Assembly: GCA_021613535.1 (NCBI GenBank)
Contig: CP075496.1
Location: forward strand, 1,984,001-2,048,000
Reading direction: 5' to 3'
Length of the DNA: 64,000 bases
Origin: Adineta vaga
Taxonomy: Eukaryota; Rotifera
The notes below the pieces were generated by a model, which did not search any database, was not told the DNA's origin, and worked only from the letters and a program-made list of their open reading frames with translations. Made by a program: the position numbers and the translations under genes. Shown here one piece after another: positions 32,461 to 46,533 of this stretch; within the stretch, counting starts at the first letter, position 1, and every line of letters begins with the position of its first letter.

Positions 32461-35400
32461 CGTGTATATATGAGGAAGTTGATTGCACAAAGATTTGCTT
32501 TGATGTGAACTATGGTCTGGAATAAGACACTCAAAATCTAAAATTATAAATATATATATATAATTCATATGAAAACCAATTCATTCGACTTGGCTATCTT
32601 TCTACAAAACTATAGTGAACGTCTAGTAATAACTTAGACAAACACAAAAGAATGATAAAAATCAAATCATACAGCACCGTATCTATCATAAATAAGTTTG
32701 ATTGATAGCGCTCAGAAAGTATGAACATGTTCTAATGATTATTGCAAAATATCTTGGAAACGTAGAATCATGTATTTTCGTTATTAAAGCTACCAACAAC
32801 TTTAGTTATTTTTCTATTTTAAGACAAAGATTGTTACTTCAAGATGAAAATTTCCGTAGAGAAGACCTGGATTTGACTAATATTCCACGTGGCTTAAGTG
32901 TCATCAAGCTTTCCAATGATTGATGGGTCAGTTTCAAATTGTTCATGAATAAAATTCATTCATTGATTTACTTGCATTTCTCAAACACAAGTTCATTTGT
33001 ATGAGATCTTCGTTCAGTCATATTCAATGCTCTATGTCGAATGAAGCATATTGAAGAGCCAATAGAAAAGCTTTGGATCATATCGCTTTTCGGTTAAACG
33101 TCGTTTTCCAATCTTTGTTTTCTCCTTTTGATACCAAGCTATCACAGAAATGTGTGTATGTGTTCAAGTTACATTATCGAACATCTTCATGAGTAACTTT
33201 GATTATTGTATCAACTTTGTGTCTTATTGCCAACCATATGTTTCGTTTGAAAATGAATCTATTTAACTTTAGATTTCATCACTAGATTGCCAGCAATATG
33301 AAACTTTATCAAAGAGATTTAGGTTCTTTATATTTTTCTTCACATACAAAATGATAATTTCAAATTGTTTTGAGATCATTGAATGATAGTAATCGATATA
33401 ATCGAATTCTATCAATGCTTCATTATATATCGAATTTCTTCTTGTATATTTTTAAATTAACTTAGTGTTTAGCGTTTGTTTTATATAAACTGCATTAAAA
33501 TATCATTATAATAACACATACACGTGTTGTGCAATATTGATATTATTGCGCTTGTTCAATGTAGAATAGAAACAGATATTACATTCAAATATCTGAACCA
33601 GTTCTAGCAGCATTATTATCAATGACGAATGAAGACTAAATATGTTCTGTTATTCCAAGCCATTTCATCGGATTCTGATATTTTACATTGTTGATTTCGA
33701 TTAATGATAAAAACAAGCTTCCTATATAAATTAGGAAGCAATCAGCATTTTGTAATCAGTTCCAAATTTGTATCCATCAATTGAAATCATATTGAAAATT
33801 TGTTTTTGTCAGTATAAGTACTTTATATAGATATTTAAAAATCATTGTAAATATATGACGATTGCTATGCTGCAACCTCAGAATCCATCATATTGATTAT
33901 TTAACACACCATATAACATGTTTCCTACGTCTCTTTTAAAAGCCAATAAATTCACAATAGCCGAATCACCAGTATTTCAATGTTTCACGCGAACTGTTCA
34001 AGTTTAATTGAATAAATATATAGGACAAATTCTATTTTCGGAGAATATTCTCAGAACAGAATTGCAAATGTAGATATTCAGAGGACATTTCATTTTCACC
34101 ATATAATAGTCATCTATGAAAGAAGTAAACTTTTGTGCAAAATGATTCTTTTGCTCACAACTCATGATATCATATCTTATCTGAGTTTTTTTTTCAAGTT
34201 CTTTTTTTATGTATGAAGGATTTTTATGACGCAGTTGTTAATCGTAATTCTCTTATTATTATTCTCTTCTCGAAATTATTATTTTACGAAAACAACGCTA
34301 GATAACTTAATACGTTTAAGAACTTTTATTACAATGTCTGTCTCCATGTTTCAAACGAAATGTTTCGCCGAATGTCTTTCCATGTCTTATTTACGTCATT
34401 TATCGGTTGTCTATGGTAGGTCTTAAAAAATTACACTTAACCTTATCGAATCTACATTCTTGACTTTTTCTCTTTTCGCGGAAAAGAAAGGAATAAAAAT
34501 GAGAACACTGTTATCAAGCTATATTATTCTACTTGAATGTGAGCAACATAACAATATCTGAAAGATAATATCTTGTTGAGAAAAAACAGTTGCGTCATCA
34601 GGTTTTCACTTTCTTCTGTCTTCGTTGATTTTTATCTATTTTTTATCACAGATTATAATATAAGTAAGGATGGTTTTTTTCTCTGCTTGGAAATTTCATC
34701 GTCTGATGTTCTTTTATCTCTTCTTCGAATTGATAAGAAACGTAGTAAATAATCCATGGATCATTCTCTTCAACGATACAACAGAATAAAAGCTTTCTAG
34801 GTAAAAAGAAACGAGGCCATAAAAATTTTCATGTTCTTACCTGTGTACACAAAATCAATAATAAATTGAATAAAATAGTGGAAGACAAATTTTATTTGAG
34901 CAACCAATAAAATCCATTTATGCACATATTTCGAGGCACTTCTTGAATGTCATTCATAAACATCGTGCAATTCCGGAGAGAGATTCTTTAAGGTTACTTT
35001 CGACATATACAATCTTGCAAAAGTATGCTAAATCGGTCTATAAAATAGCATGTGATTAATGTAATTTGAATAACAGCTAGGAAATTTCCAACTTGAGACT
35101 GAATATGATATTTGTAAAAAACCATGTCTCCATCTATTGTAACTGATTACCTTTTTTTATAAATATCCACCAATCAGCAATAACTACTTCCTTTTTTTCT
35201 GTCTGATTGCTTTTTATGAAACATTAGTTATTATTTTGAAAAACGATACTTTTACCAACTAAATACAATATAGTTTATAATCTTATATTTGTGCATTCTT
35301 TTACTAAAATTTGATGCATGAAAAATAAATTGGTTCTCGATGTGCTTTGTAGATATATCTGGGCCAAAAAACGGAAGTAATAGAAATGAAAACGAATATT

Positions 35401-37259
35401 TCAATCAAATGATAAATCAGTGTCAATCAAATGTCTATACAACATGAGTACATACTGATTCGGAGAAAGGAAGTGACGAATATCGACACTATTTACTCAT
35501 TGTCAACAATATCATATAAGTAAAGGTTGAAGAAGGAAATGATTTTCTGCAATGAAATAGTATTTGAGCAAAGTGTGCAAATATTACGAAAATTATCGAA
35601 GAAGAAGAAGAAGAATGTCTTCAATTCATATTAAAAGTTTGTTTTACTAGAAGTCTCATTTTCGTCCAGACTTTCAAAAAGACCATTCGCTTCCGATGCG
35701 ATGTTACGACAATCATCTATGTCTAGATCATTGTCTTATATTCTCAAAGCAGAATAGTACACACAATACTCATATATTTGTTCTCAATATACTCATGCAG
35801 ACGAAATCGGAAAAACGCACAGAAAACTCGCTGTTTTGTCTTTTCTACGATGGCAGAGCTTTTTACATTATATTAAATGACCAGAATTGCTTCAAAATCG
35901 AAGGCAACACATTTGATTAGAAAATATATAATGTAACGCTGATGTTGTTTGAAATAAATTCTTGCCTCCGAACATTTTTCGAAAATCAAAGTAACAATTT
36001 TCACGTAGTTATAAGTAATTTAAAAAAGGTTGCTTACTCGTTATGCATTTACTTTGATTACTGCTACTGATCATGTTTCGTGTAAGTGCTCTCACTGCTT
36101 TTTGTTGTACTGTATTATTTTTTTTAGAAAAACAAACATATTTATGCAAAGAAGTTGTATTTGGAAAGAAATTTTTTTAAAAATCACTCAAGGTCATGGA
36201 ATATAACGAGTGTATGTTGGAAGAAATGTAAAATTTCTAATTATAACCATTGAATTTCTAGGTGCTTTTTTTTGACATAGGCAAGAAGCAAATTGATGCA
36301 AAGATAATTTCCATTCAAATTATCATACTATACAAGAATTCCGCAGAATAATATAGAATCTAAATAAATTGAAAAAAAACCCTCGAATTTCAATTTTAAT
36401 AAATAAATGATCGGTGCGAGAAATTTATAATTAAGTTCACAAATCTATTTAAGCATAAATTAGGTAGACACTTTTATTTTTATTTTCTCAATATATAGAT
36501 TCTATTGATTTCTATTGAACGCATCAAAAACCATATAATAGACATTAATTGTCTGCGAATCATAGATATAAACTATTCAGACTATACATAGTTGAGTTTG
36601 TGATCACATGTTTTGACACCCTCCAGGTAAAAGAAAATAGTTGATTCAATATAGGAGAATTATGCAGTAAGAGAAGTAGTGTAAAGACTTGACAAGTTTG
36701 AATTGAAGTTGGAAGAAAGAAAACTTCCAACTGGTTTTTTTTTCTGCAAGCTGATGAGTCATAAAATGTATTTACTTTTTATACTAAAATTTCCAACATC
36801 ATTATTTGAAAGAAATATTGTATACTGCTTTTCAGTATTCCATGAATAATCAAAACATAGAAAACAAATTTTCTGTGAATTGAGAATCAAATTGATTACA
36901 AATATTCTCCACCCATTCTCATTCGTTAATTAACAGCTATTATTGAATAATACCGTTCCAAAATGTCACTCATCAATACATAACACATTATTGTTTAGGA
37001 CAAATAGTTACAAAACAAATGCTGACATCCATATCGATAGAAAAATAGTTTGCAATTAACCGAAGCGCATCGTTTCATTTCTCTTTTATAGAATCTCCGA
37101 AAATTTCATACAAAACTAGGCAGAAAGGGTCATGCACACCAAAAAAAAGCCGAAGAAAAATAAAATGCTTGTCAAACCATCAAGCTAAAGGAAAAAGACG
37201 TTTTCCTTTATTTTATCATGAAGAAAAATATCCTTCGTTATCATGAATTTCTTTTTCCA
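32461..37259. other. Gene-poor 4.8 kb stretch
   Basis: The stretch is AT-rich with no open frame longer than about 75 codons and no chain of exons that I could phase on either strand. A GAA-rich run lies near 35599-35615. It may hold regulatory sequence, decayed genes or repeats. I see no inverted ends, tRNA or other RNA gene. Confidence 0.5.
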
Positions 37260-38881
37260 TTACGCATAACTGCTGAACTTCCACGGCTCAGATAATCGAT
37301 TGAACGTTTCATTTTTCAATTCTTTCAAATTTCGAATAAGGCGCAATGCATTATCAACATCACGACGAGCTTGTCGCTAAATATGATAGAGCTATACTCA
37401 TTACAATGAAAACTAGATATTATCAACTTACTGTATTTATATCGAAATGATACATTCGTGGAGCAACACCAGCTTTATCTTCTAAAAGCCATTGTCGATT
37501 TTTTTTAATTTTCATTTGATTTTCGTAGAGTTTATCTACAGTATCATCATTCATTGCTTGTATTTCACTAAATTTTTTCTTTGAAAATCTCTTCAAACAA
37601 AATTCATACAACTTACTAAGCCATATCAATAATATCTTCAGCTTTCCATGTACTTGGTTTTGCATGAACACTTTGTGATAGACCATTATATTTGACACCA
37701 ACATCTCTAATTCCATCTTTCTCATATTGAACATACTGGAAACGAAAAAAGAACGAGAAAGTTTTCAACTTAATAAATATCATTTCTTGCCATTCGATAT
37801 CATTCATTTTCTCTCGATAACGTCTTTTTTTATTGCATTAATTAAATTATTAGGAACTAGATATTTATATATAATTGATAATTATTAGTGCAGATGCGAA
37901 AGAAAAAGTATTAATGTGAGTGTATATCACACAAAGGTATCTGAGCCAGTTTTGGAAAGGATGGTGCATATGTGTAGCGAACAAAATTTTTAATAATAGC
38001 TGGACTGAAATAAAGAATGTGTTCTGTTTTTCTCGGAATAATTTGAGAAAAGAAGAGGAAGACAGGAAATAGAAGGACATATGTTTATAATATCGAGCAC
38101 TTACCGTTCGTCCAAAATAATCACGCGGATTATTTAATTTTGCTGATCCAGTACTACCACCGGCACGTGATTCAACTGTACGTCGAACTTCTTCTCGAGC
38201 TCGATTTAATAAATCATCACCGCAAGTAACATTTGAATATGTTGATGGAGTTGAACAGCGTAATTGACGTAATTCACGTGAATAATCAACATCACGCATA
38301 GCACGTTTTAATGATGAAACACGATCCACTGAATCATTAAAACGATGATTTAATGACGAATCACGACCTAATGATGAATAGATTGAAGGTGAACGTTTAG
38401 TAGAAAACGATTGATGCTGGAAATTTTCGTGCGGGGAAAAATAATGTGACGTGCGTGGTGGTGTATGATACCCATTATAAGGTCGATAATGTGTATATTG
38501 ACTATCGAGGGTAATTGGGGTTCTATCTCGAATGCGTTCTGTATAACGATCAAAATCATGTGTACCATAAGTTGAATAAGGTCGACGTGTTTTTAAATTA
38601 TCATAACGACTTGTTGATTGTGCTCGATGATATCGATCATAAGGTTCATTAAGAGTACCAATAATTTCATCATTAATATCTTTAAAACGAGCTACAGAAA
38701 GAGCTCGAGATGAACGAGATGTTGGAGCATATAAGTCCGATGAATAAACGTTCAAACGTGATGAAAACCCGCCTCCATTGATACTATCTTCGCCTGGACC
38801 ATAATCATAAATCGATGGTGTAGTTTCTCGTCCTGGTGTTGTACCGCGGAGGCGACTCATCGAATGAGCTCGCTGATACAT
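37260..38881 (-). CDS. Uncharacterised Tyr/Arg/Ser-rich protein
   Basis: Four exons (38881-38105, 37735-37617, 37567-37432, 37376-37260) give 382 residues with consistent phases. Residues 1 to about 250 are low-complexity and rich in Tyr, Arg, Ser and Thr (MYQRAHSMSRLRGTTPG; RPYNGYHTPPRTSHYF), suggesting a disordered, possibly phosphorylated segment. The last 130 residues look folded: YVQYEKDGIRDVGVKYNGL, then helical stretches (AYEIQAMNDDTVDKLYENQ; RQARRDVDNALRLIRNLKEL) and the end EPWKFSSYA. No signal peptide, membrane segment or enzyme motif is seen. The layout recalls cytoskeletal or thick-filament accessory proteins, but this is only an impression. A TTGTAG acceptor lies six bases before the ATG, pointing to a 5'UTR intron or trans-splicing. 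Confidence 0.82.
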
Positions 38882-39881
38882 ATTAACCTACAATGATATT
38901 AAAGAAAAGGATTTCATTCATACATTATCTTTCCTGATCATATGTACATATACTCACAGTTATTAGTTACTTATCTATCTAGATTGGATAGTATATATTA
39001 AGTATAAGAAGAAAAAAAAAGAAATCTTCTACTTATGATGTGTTAATACTATTCTATTTTCCGTTTTCTTTCTTTCTTCTGGATAGGTTAGATTGTCGAG
39101 TGGTTTTTTGTGTATGGTTTTTTTCCTATCTATTCTTTTTTTTTCTTTTAATCGACCTTGTACATAACAACAACAACATATATTACCGACAAGAATTTCT
39201 TAAAGGAAAGCAAAGAAACAGAGAGAGAGAGAAAAAGCAAGTTAACCATCTTCGACTTGGTATTATTACCGATAATGGTGCCATTAACTGTGCAGAAAAA
39301 CAACGAAAATATCATCATGACAAGAGCAATGATGTGGGTTTTCTTCTTCGATCGTATCCTTATTGTTCTGTCATTTAGTGCGAGAAAAAGTCTTTGCCCA
39401 AACTATTTTTACTAGATCGAAGAGAACGAGAGAAAAAATACGAGAAATTCTCAGTTGTTTTTGTTGTCATCGAATGCAGTTATTCGCTAGTGGGGTTGAC
39501 GCATCTATAAATAAACACATAAAATAACAACATATTTGTATGTATCGCAAAAAATATGTTCACGAAAATATTAAAAAAATCTTTTTCGTGTGTATCGTTG
39601 TTGAATAGAGAAAAGTATGTATGATAAAATCTTCACTATACTAATGAACAATATATGTTCAGATAAGATCAATGTTTGATATGACAAGACAACTGGTAAA
39701 AGATGGATATGATGCTTTGTTTAATAAACATAATCGGAGTCATGATTAGTTATTTATATCTATGATGCATATTCGAAAGATCATCTTTATTCTTTGAGTA
39801 TTTATTTATATGAAGAGAAAAAAAGAACTGCATGATATATGTTAATTAAGAAGTGTCAGAAAAAGTTTCTCTTTATAGTCA
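38882..39881. other. Intergenic region upstream of Tyr/Arg/Ser-rich gene
   Basis: It holds the leader and likely promoter of the upstream-facing gene and the 3' end of the two-pass membrane protein gene. Overlapping frames at 39040-39415 (plus strand) are rich in Phe and Arg and not supported. Confidence 0.45.
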
Positions 39882-41368
39882 TTATACATGTGTTTGTTCT
39901 GAGCTGGGTTGCATCACAAGTTGACCAGCCACATTCGGTACTTTAACAATAATAACTTTAGTTGATGGTGGTTGCTGCTGCTGTTGTTGATGCGTAATGA
40001 CTTTCGTGGTTGGAATTGGTACACGTCTAACAACGACACTTTCAGTTATATTCGATCGTGTACTTGGTATAATATCGCTTTGACTACTACGCAAAGTTGA
40101 ATTTGCTACTGGACGATCGAATGAAGTAAATGTTCCTCGATTTCGAAGAGCTTTTTCCTCATCTTCAGAAGTAAAATATATTAAATCTTGCCGTGTTGTT
40201 TGATTTGTTCGTTGCATTGGTCGAGAAACCGCTACATATTCTTGAAGTGGTGTTGCCACGACTGGTTGATTTTGTGCCGGAAATGTTATTAAATCTTGTT
40301 GAGTTGGTTTCGTTGTTATTGTTTGATATTGTACTGGATTACTATTTCCTATACAGACAAAACAATCACTATCACATCAGGAAAGATAAAAAAATCAAGG
40401 ATTACCTGTCCTTAATTGTGTTGGTTCAACAACAGAAGTCACTATTGGTTCGGGAGGTGGGCCAGATAATGAATACATAACTGGTTGATTATCAACATAA
40501 TCAACGATTGGTGGATTAACATAGGTAGTTTTCGATGTTGATGGATTAACATAAGTATTTTTCGTACTTTGTCCACCATTACTTGTACTTAATGGTCCAA
40601 AACTATTATGTGATGCCACAAAACTATTATTTAATTGTCCAGAATTATTATTTATTGAACGAGTATTATTTCGATTAGGATTATTATCATTATTTCCGAT
40701 ATACATTTGACTACCACTATCCATTAAATTTTCAATATTTTTTTGACCATCTTTTTCGGGATTTTTACGATAATCTTGAGCATAAAAAAAATTCTTCTCT
40801 TTCTTCTGCTTCCATGGTCGTTTATGTGTTTGCTTAAAGATAGTTAAAATAATTAGAATTATTCCGACTATACACGTCACGACACCAAGTACGATTCCAC
40901 CAATTTTAAATCCTGTTGTTGAACTATCAGTATCTATAAATATACAATTAATAAATGTTCGAAATAACAAAGAATAAACTTACTAAAATAAACTATACAC
41001 AAAGCTATTCCACCTAATAGAAAAGCAAAATCTAGTTGAATTCGAGCATACGAAAAGATTTGGACAGACCTGCTCCAATTAATACACAAATAACCAATAA
41101 AATAAATAGAAATACAGTACAACATTTATCGCATCGTCCTCGAACTCTTTGTTGTGTTGGTTCCCTTTTAATCACTTGTCCATTTTGACCATTTAGTCCA
41201 AAATGATCTTTTGTTTTATCGAATAACTACGAAATAAAATACGAAAATCTTTTTTAAATAAAACAAATTTCTATTTAATTTTCCTGTACATACATCTAAA
41301 TTTCCTGATGTAGATGCATACGAATCAGAACCTGCATTTTTATATCCTCTCGGTGCTGCTTTAGACAT
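39882..41368 (-). CDS. Uncharacterised two-pass membrane protein with long cytosolic tail
   Basis: Five exons (41368-41294, 41226-41070, 41013-40984, 40933-40406, 40348-39882) give 418 residues. The N-terminal 55 residues are hydrophilic (MSKAAPRGYKNAGSDS). The first membrane segment is CCTVFLFILLVICVLIGAGG, extending through a 30-base exon (GIALCIVYF). After a short loop containing TDSSTT, a second segment follows (GGIVLGVVTCIVGIILIIL). The remaining 290 residues are polar, Asn/Ser/Gln/Thr-rich, with YVNP repeats (three) and a six-glutamine run. Both termini are probably cytosolic. No transporter or receptor signature is seen. The tail looks like a disordered scaffold or signalling region. 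Family unknown. Confidence 0.82.
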
Positions 41369-42234
41369 TGAAGTTGTTCGTTATGTGTACGAATACAAGA
41401 AGCCGAGATAAACACAGTGTTTTTAAAACATCCACCTGCTTCGTCTGTGAATTGTGTTACGATGTAAATACGATTTAACGTTTCTTACAAAAACAACATT
41501 ACGATCAATTTTTAAAAGACTAATGCTTTGTTTTAATGTCGTGCAAACAAAAAAACGAACAGAAAGCAAGACAAATACATTCTTTTTGGATCAAAGAAAC
41601 AAACGTTAGGAGAGTTTATTATTAGACAAACTATGTTTCTTCTCAGATGAAAAATAGAACGAATTTCAAATTATTTATGAATAATCACGAACAAAATCTC
41701 ACCCTAGCATATATACTTTACTGTACATTACGTCGATTGACATATGCCAGGTTTTTCACCTCTGCGATCACTTAGAGATCTAGAATTATAGAAGCTAGGA
41801 TAATTTTTACATTTATAATAACTAATACTATTTACATAATCTTTTAATCATACAATTAATCAACTAAATCATAATAAAGAAGTAAATAGCATCCACCACA
41901 TATCTTGATTGATCGACATTTGAAAATCATTCATTTTATTTTATTTTATAAAATCAGATGTTGCTTTTAAGTTTACACAAAAAAATAGAACACTATACAC
42001 AGATAAGGAAAAAAAGAAAATCCCGAAATTAACACTTGATTGAGAAAACATGACAAAAGATACAAATACAAGAGAGGAAGAACAGAAAAGGCACACCAAA
42101 ATTCTATAAAATGGAAGAATTAAAGCTTTCGAACAAGTTCTTGATGGTGACTTGATGATAAATGAGCAAATAAATCTGATGTATAATTGACATCTATATC
42201 ATGTAGTTCATAAGTTATCTGATACATCAATACT
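41369..42234. other. Intergenic spacer
   Basis: AT-rich with no supported exon. It includes the promoter side of the two-pass membrane protein and the 3' end of the next minus-strand gene. Confidence 0.45.
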
Positions 42235-42734
42235 CTACTGAAAAGATTCCTTCTCATCATCAAGTGGAATGAATTGAACTAAATCAAATATTTGAATGAA
42301 AGTGAATGCTTTACTTTTATTTTTATTCTTACTCGATCCCATATCACCATTCTAAAATAATTATTACGATTTAGTGGTCGTTCTGCTTCGAGTAATCTAT
42401 TATATCGCAAAATCAATTCAATTTAATGAATGATGATAAAAATAACAATGCTCAATTCATTTGTTTAGAAATTTGATTGATCTAGAACAACAGACAGAAA
42501 ATAGTTCATGATAATCAATGGAAGAAAGAGAAGCAAACATACTTGAACAAGATCTTCAGTTGATATTTGCTTGTCTAATTCAATATCCATATCTTGATCA
42601 CGATAGAGAAAAGTAGTTGTTACTACTGGATTGAAATGTAAACCACAGAGAAGACCCGTCTTTGTTTTACCTTCTTCGTCAAGTCTAAATGATAAAAAAA
42701 GAGTTCGATCGATTGTCATCATCGTTTGTTTCAT
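42235..42734 (-). CDS. Small uncharacterised protein, start uncertain
   Basis: Two exons (42734-42543, 42351-42235) join in phase to 102 residues. The core reads LDEEGKTKTGLLCGLHFNPV and STEDLVQNGDMGSSKNKNK, ending FIPLDDEKESFQ. No domain is recognised. The N-terminus is uncertain: a good acceptor (TTTATCATTTAG) lies inside the proposed first exon, just before LDEEG. The exon that would precede it (QIRRSVLFELR) is closed by a stop on its 5' side with no ATG. Either translation starts at MKQTMM without that splice, or an upstream exon is missing from my reading. It is probably a real gene because both exons keep a sensible frame and amino-acid mix. Confidence 0.5.
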
Positions 42735-45036
42735 ACCTTAATTCAAACAGAACACTTCGTCGTATTTGTCAAAGATGAAAAACGAATGAACTAGATGACT
42801 GTTGAGATGGAAATGTATCATATCTCGGTACATGGTATCAGAAGCGGCATATCAGAATGTAATGCAACGACTTTGAATTTGAGTTAGTAGGAAAAACACC
42901 GATGTGATTTCTTATAAAAAAATTACGTATTTTATGCACTAGTATAAGTACCAGTAGAAATAACTAAAATGGAAATCGTTTAATAATAGGAGTGGTACAG
43001 ATGCAGAAAGTTGAAAATACCGACGAAACTATCAAATATTCTATTCATTTTCGTTGAAGATTGTGTGATGCATTGACATTATAAATGTGTTTTCTATGTC
43101 ATTGTTATGACCTCATCCTATATTGTATTCATTCAAAATCTGCTTTGATATGACTAAATGTTGTGAATCATTTCATACTTTTCTTCGGATAGATATTTTC
43201 TTCCGATACACACAACCGAAGTCACATACACTAAATACATAAGATCTTCTATTCTTTCTTTTCTTTTCTTTCTGTTGTACGATGTTATTATTAAACTGGC
43301 CAGGTTCGTCTCCATAAACCACAACCGACTAAGACCTCGATAATGACTCCACGTTGTTTTTTCACTACTTGCTATATGTTGATAACATATATAAATACGG
43401 TTTATTTTGTAAAATAGGATAGTTGCTTTCTCAAACGATTTTATTTTTTCAAATTAACCGTTCTACATCAACAAATACAAGTAGGTGAAACTTCTCTTTT
43501 TCATCAGTGCTTTGTAATAAAGAAAATGTTTAAGAAGTGCGAAAAGATACGTTGTGTTAGTTGCTACATGTTACTATAATAACACAAAATATAAAACAAA
43601 GAAGTGACTAAGGAAATATTCTCATCAAAAATGACGACAGAGGACTGACTGAGACACGAAATGAAACTTGATACTTACACTATCGATGCTATTAAGCTAT
43701 CCTGTAAGTAATGAAGCCAAACTAACGCTGTAGTAAACGCAAAAAATTAAATGCTGGAAATTTCGTAACGGAAGAGAAAAAAATTAGAAGATCCTTATTC
43801 AAAATAATAGTTATTCCAGCTTAGAACTTTGAATTTGATTCGAAAACTAAAACTTAATCGAGCAAAAGAGCAGCAAGAATATATTACAAAACCTATCATT
43901 CACCCAATTAAACCATCGCGAGTTTTACATTTGGTACCGTTCCTATTCCGATTGCAACTAAATAAATAGTTATTACAATTAACAAAACATATGATATTCT
44001 CACTTAGAAAAGCTTACTATGTTCTGAAATGTAACGAAGGAAAAAATGTCATACATCATAAAATCGAGTCACTTGTTCCGTCTATAATGCCTTCTAAAAA
44101 CGAACACTAGATAAAAAAATGGCTTACTCGTCATGATCAAATCGTAAATCAAGCGAAAGATATTTTCCTAGAACGATCAGATGCAACAAAATTTCACCTA
44201 ACGTCAATAAATGATGTATAAAATCGATAATATTTCAAAAATGAAAAGACAGACAAATCTTACTTTATTTGATATCATATTGGACCATATCGACGACATT
44301 TCATTATAATGAGCCACTAAAATAAGTATCAATCACTGCGAGCAGTGTCTACGATCAATCAGCCCAACTTTAAAAAGCCAAAACATACTAAAAAGTCGTA
44401 GTGTATTCGATTTCATAATAGATTCTACCAATAATATTTTCTACTCGAAAAATAACTTACGACACCTTCCTTGATACTATAAATACGTCGATTCATTTCA
44501 TACAGGAGAATCTAAATGAAACTAAACGTTTATTCTAGAGAAAGGTGTAATAATATTGATTACTTTGACGCAAGGAAAAATAACTGAAAGCAGTGATTGA
44601 TCCGAGAGAAGATGTATTCGTATCGATCGATTCGAGAAAAGTCGATTTCGTATTGATTGATTGTATTCAGCGAAACGTTGAAGATTCTGATGACTGCTTC
44701 CCAAAGAATGCGTGTTGATATTAAGCATTCGATGCAACAAAACATAAACGAAAGCATGGATAGTTCGGATGACAAATCAAGTTGAGGTTGATTGATTTGA
44801 TGTAGCAGAACTTAGAATAAAACGATAAATGTGTTGATGAGATGCCGTGTTGGTTTTGTTTAAGAAGATGGAGCAGATTTTTGGAGATGTGAATGATTGT
44901 TTTAAGAACAGGTTGTGTTTGTAATGGTTCAAAATATTCTTCAGATCCTTGGTGATTCCAATGACTGTTTCGAGAAAAATTCATTTTGTTGTTGAAAATC
45001 GTGTAAATGATGTCGAATATTTATTTTTTTTGCAGA
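42735..45036. other. Gene-free spacer upstream of the orphan coiled-coil gene
   Basis: About 2.3 kb without a supportable gene. Around 44590-44780 short words such as GATTGATT and TCGATTCG recur, and overlapping minus-strand frames of 70 to 90 codons result. No exon signals back them. Confidence 0.45.
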
Positions 45037-46533
45037 ATGTCCGCAACAGTTGCAAGTGTGACGAAGGTGTTGAAGAAGAGTAAAATCCATCTCATTGATG
45101 GCAATTCAGATGTCATCAATGAATGTCTTCGACGACATCTCCGGAAATTGGAGAAGGCGGGTAAAAGAAAAACCAAAACTGGTCGTGCCATGGTTACTGC
45201 AGGTCCAACCAAATTGGCATTCGTAATTTATTTTGAGAATGGAGGTAAATTGAACTGAAATTTGAAAATGAGTTAAAAGACACTGTTTCTTACTTTAGTC
45301 ATCGAACCAAAGGTTTCAAATATACGTCGAACACCGCCAGGATCACCGTCTATTCGTTCACGGTGGATTCGACGTCGTTGCCTTTGGTCTCACTTCCACC
45401 TGCGACAGCTTCTCCACTACCGCCACCACCACCTGAGACAGCTTCTCCACTACCACCATCACCACCAGCTTTGACGATTGATGCACCATCTTCATCCGCT
45501 GTTGTTCCATCATCTCCGCTAAATGGTGCTCAATCCTTTTTACCTCCTACAACTGGTGTCATGCAATGGTCTCCACCAAATGTTGCTGCACCGCTTCAAT
45601 CATTTCCATCAGTTGCTGATGCACTTGATCTTGTTCCATCATCGTTACCAGCTGTGGATGCACCTGCTCCTGGTCAGCTGATTTGTTCAATTAGCCACGT
45701 AAATATAGATTTTTTCAATTATATTCTAAAACTAAAGACGAAACAAAAGTTTATGAAAAAGATCAAAGTTCTATACCGATACAAATAGACGAACAATTTT
45801 CGTGACGGTAGTATTGTTGAAATGTGGAGCATATAAAATGATTGTGTCTTCTAAAGAAATATAAACGAAGTAATGATTCCAGAGTCATTACTTGTCATAC
45901 GTTGAAAAAACGTGATATTATTTAATGTTTGACAGTTTTCGGACATAGCGTTGACTTTTGCGAATAATAAATGTCTTTGTGGCACTTGTCATTGTCTGAT
46001 TTCTCTTCTAGGAACGAAAACCTGCGTGGCTGATTGAACTACACAAGAAACATAGTGCTGCTTTGTTTCCAGTTGATATTGAGTCGGAGCGATTGAATGG
46101 TGATTATGAAACCACTCAAGATAAACTTGATGCAGCAACTGAAATGATAAAGTTGAATAATGAAGAAAAGAAGCAGTTGGATGAAGATAAAAAGGTGGTC
46201 GATATTAAATTAATGGTACTGGATGAAGAAAGCCGAGAGGATGAAACTGCAAAGGAGAATTACAAATTTCAATCCATGCAGATACGCAAGAAGATCGGTC
46301 AGATGCAAGCATTGCGGACGGAAACAGATAAGGACTGGCTTGATCTGATCGATGACTATCTTCGACAACATGGAATGGATTGTTATCGGTAAGAATGATC
46401 TATAATAGAATATTCGAATTTACGAATAAAAATTTGCTTACTTAATCGTTCTTTTATTGATTCTATTTTCAGTCGACGTGTGCTACCAAACAAGGCGGCA
46501 GTTAAACGTTTGAATACTGGTGGTAATCATTGA
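45037..46533 (+). CDS. Orphan protein with proline-rich linker and coiled coil
   Basis: Four exons (45037-45244, 45313-45698, 46012-46388, 46473-46533) give 343 residues. The basic N-terminal block (MSATVASVTKVLKKSKIHL, then NECLRRHLRKLEKAGKRKT) may bind nucleic acid. It leads to a beta-looking segment (FENGGFKYTSNTARITVYSF). A Pro/Ser/Ala-rich linker follows, with two near copies of TASPLPP. The C-terminal 120 residues form a Glu/Lys/Asp-rich coiled coil ending YLRQHGMDCYR and a basic tail. The exon 2 acceptor must be at 45312: the earlier TTTAG at 45298 gives a dead frame. Codon use is somewhat GC-richer than in neighbours. A TTTTTTTTGCAG acceptor is one base before the ATG. No family is recognised. 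A decayed copy lies downstream. Confidence 0.75.

Noticed and set aside
32702-35920. Isolated plus-strand frames of 66 to 74 codons at 32702, 34226 and 35696
   Set aside because: They have single frames without splice partners, AT-driven composition and no motif.
44522-44984. Three overlapping minus-strand frames upstream of the orphan gene
   Set aside because: They derive from recurring GATTGATT/TCGATTCG words and have no exon signals.
45245-45312. Apparent frameshift between exons 1 and 2 of the orphan gene
   Set aside because: It disappears when the acceptor at CCAAAG (45312) is used instead of TTTAG (45298). All phases then agree.
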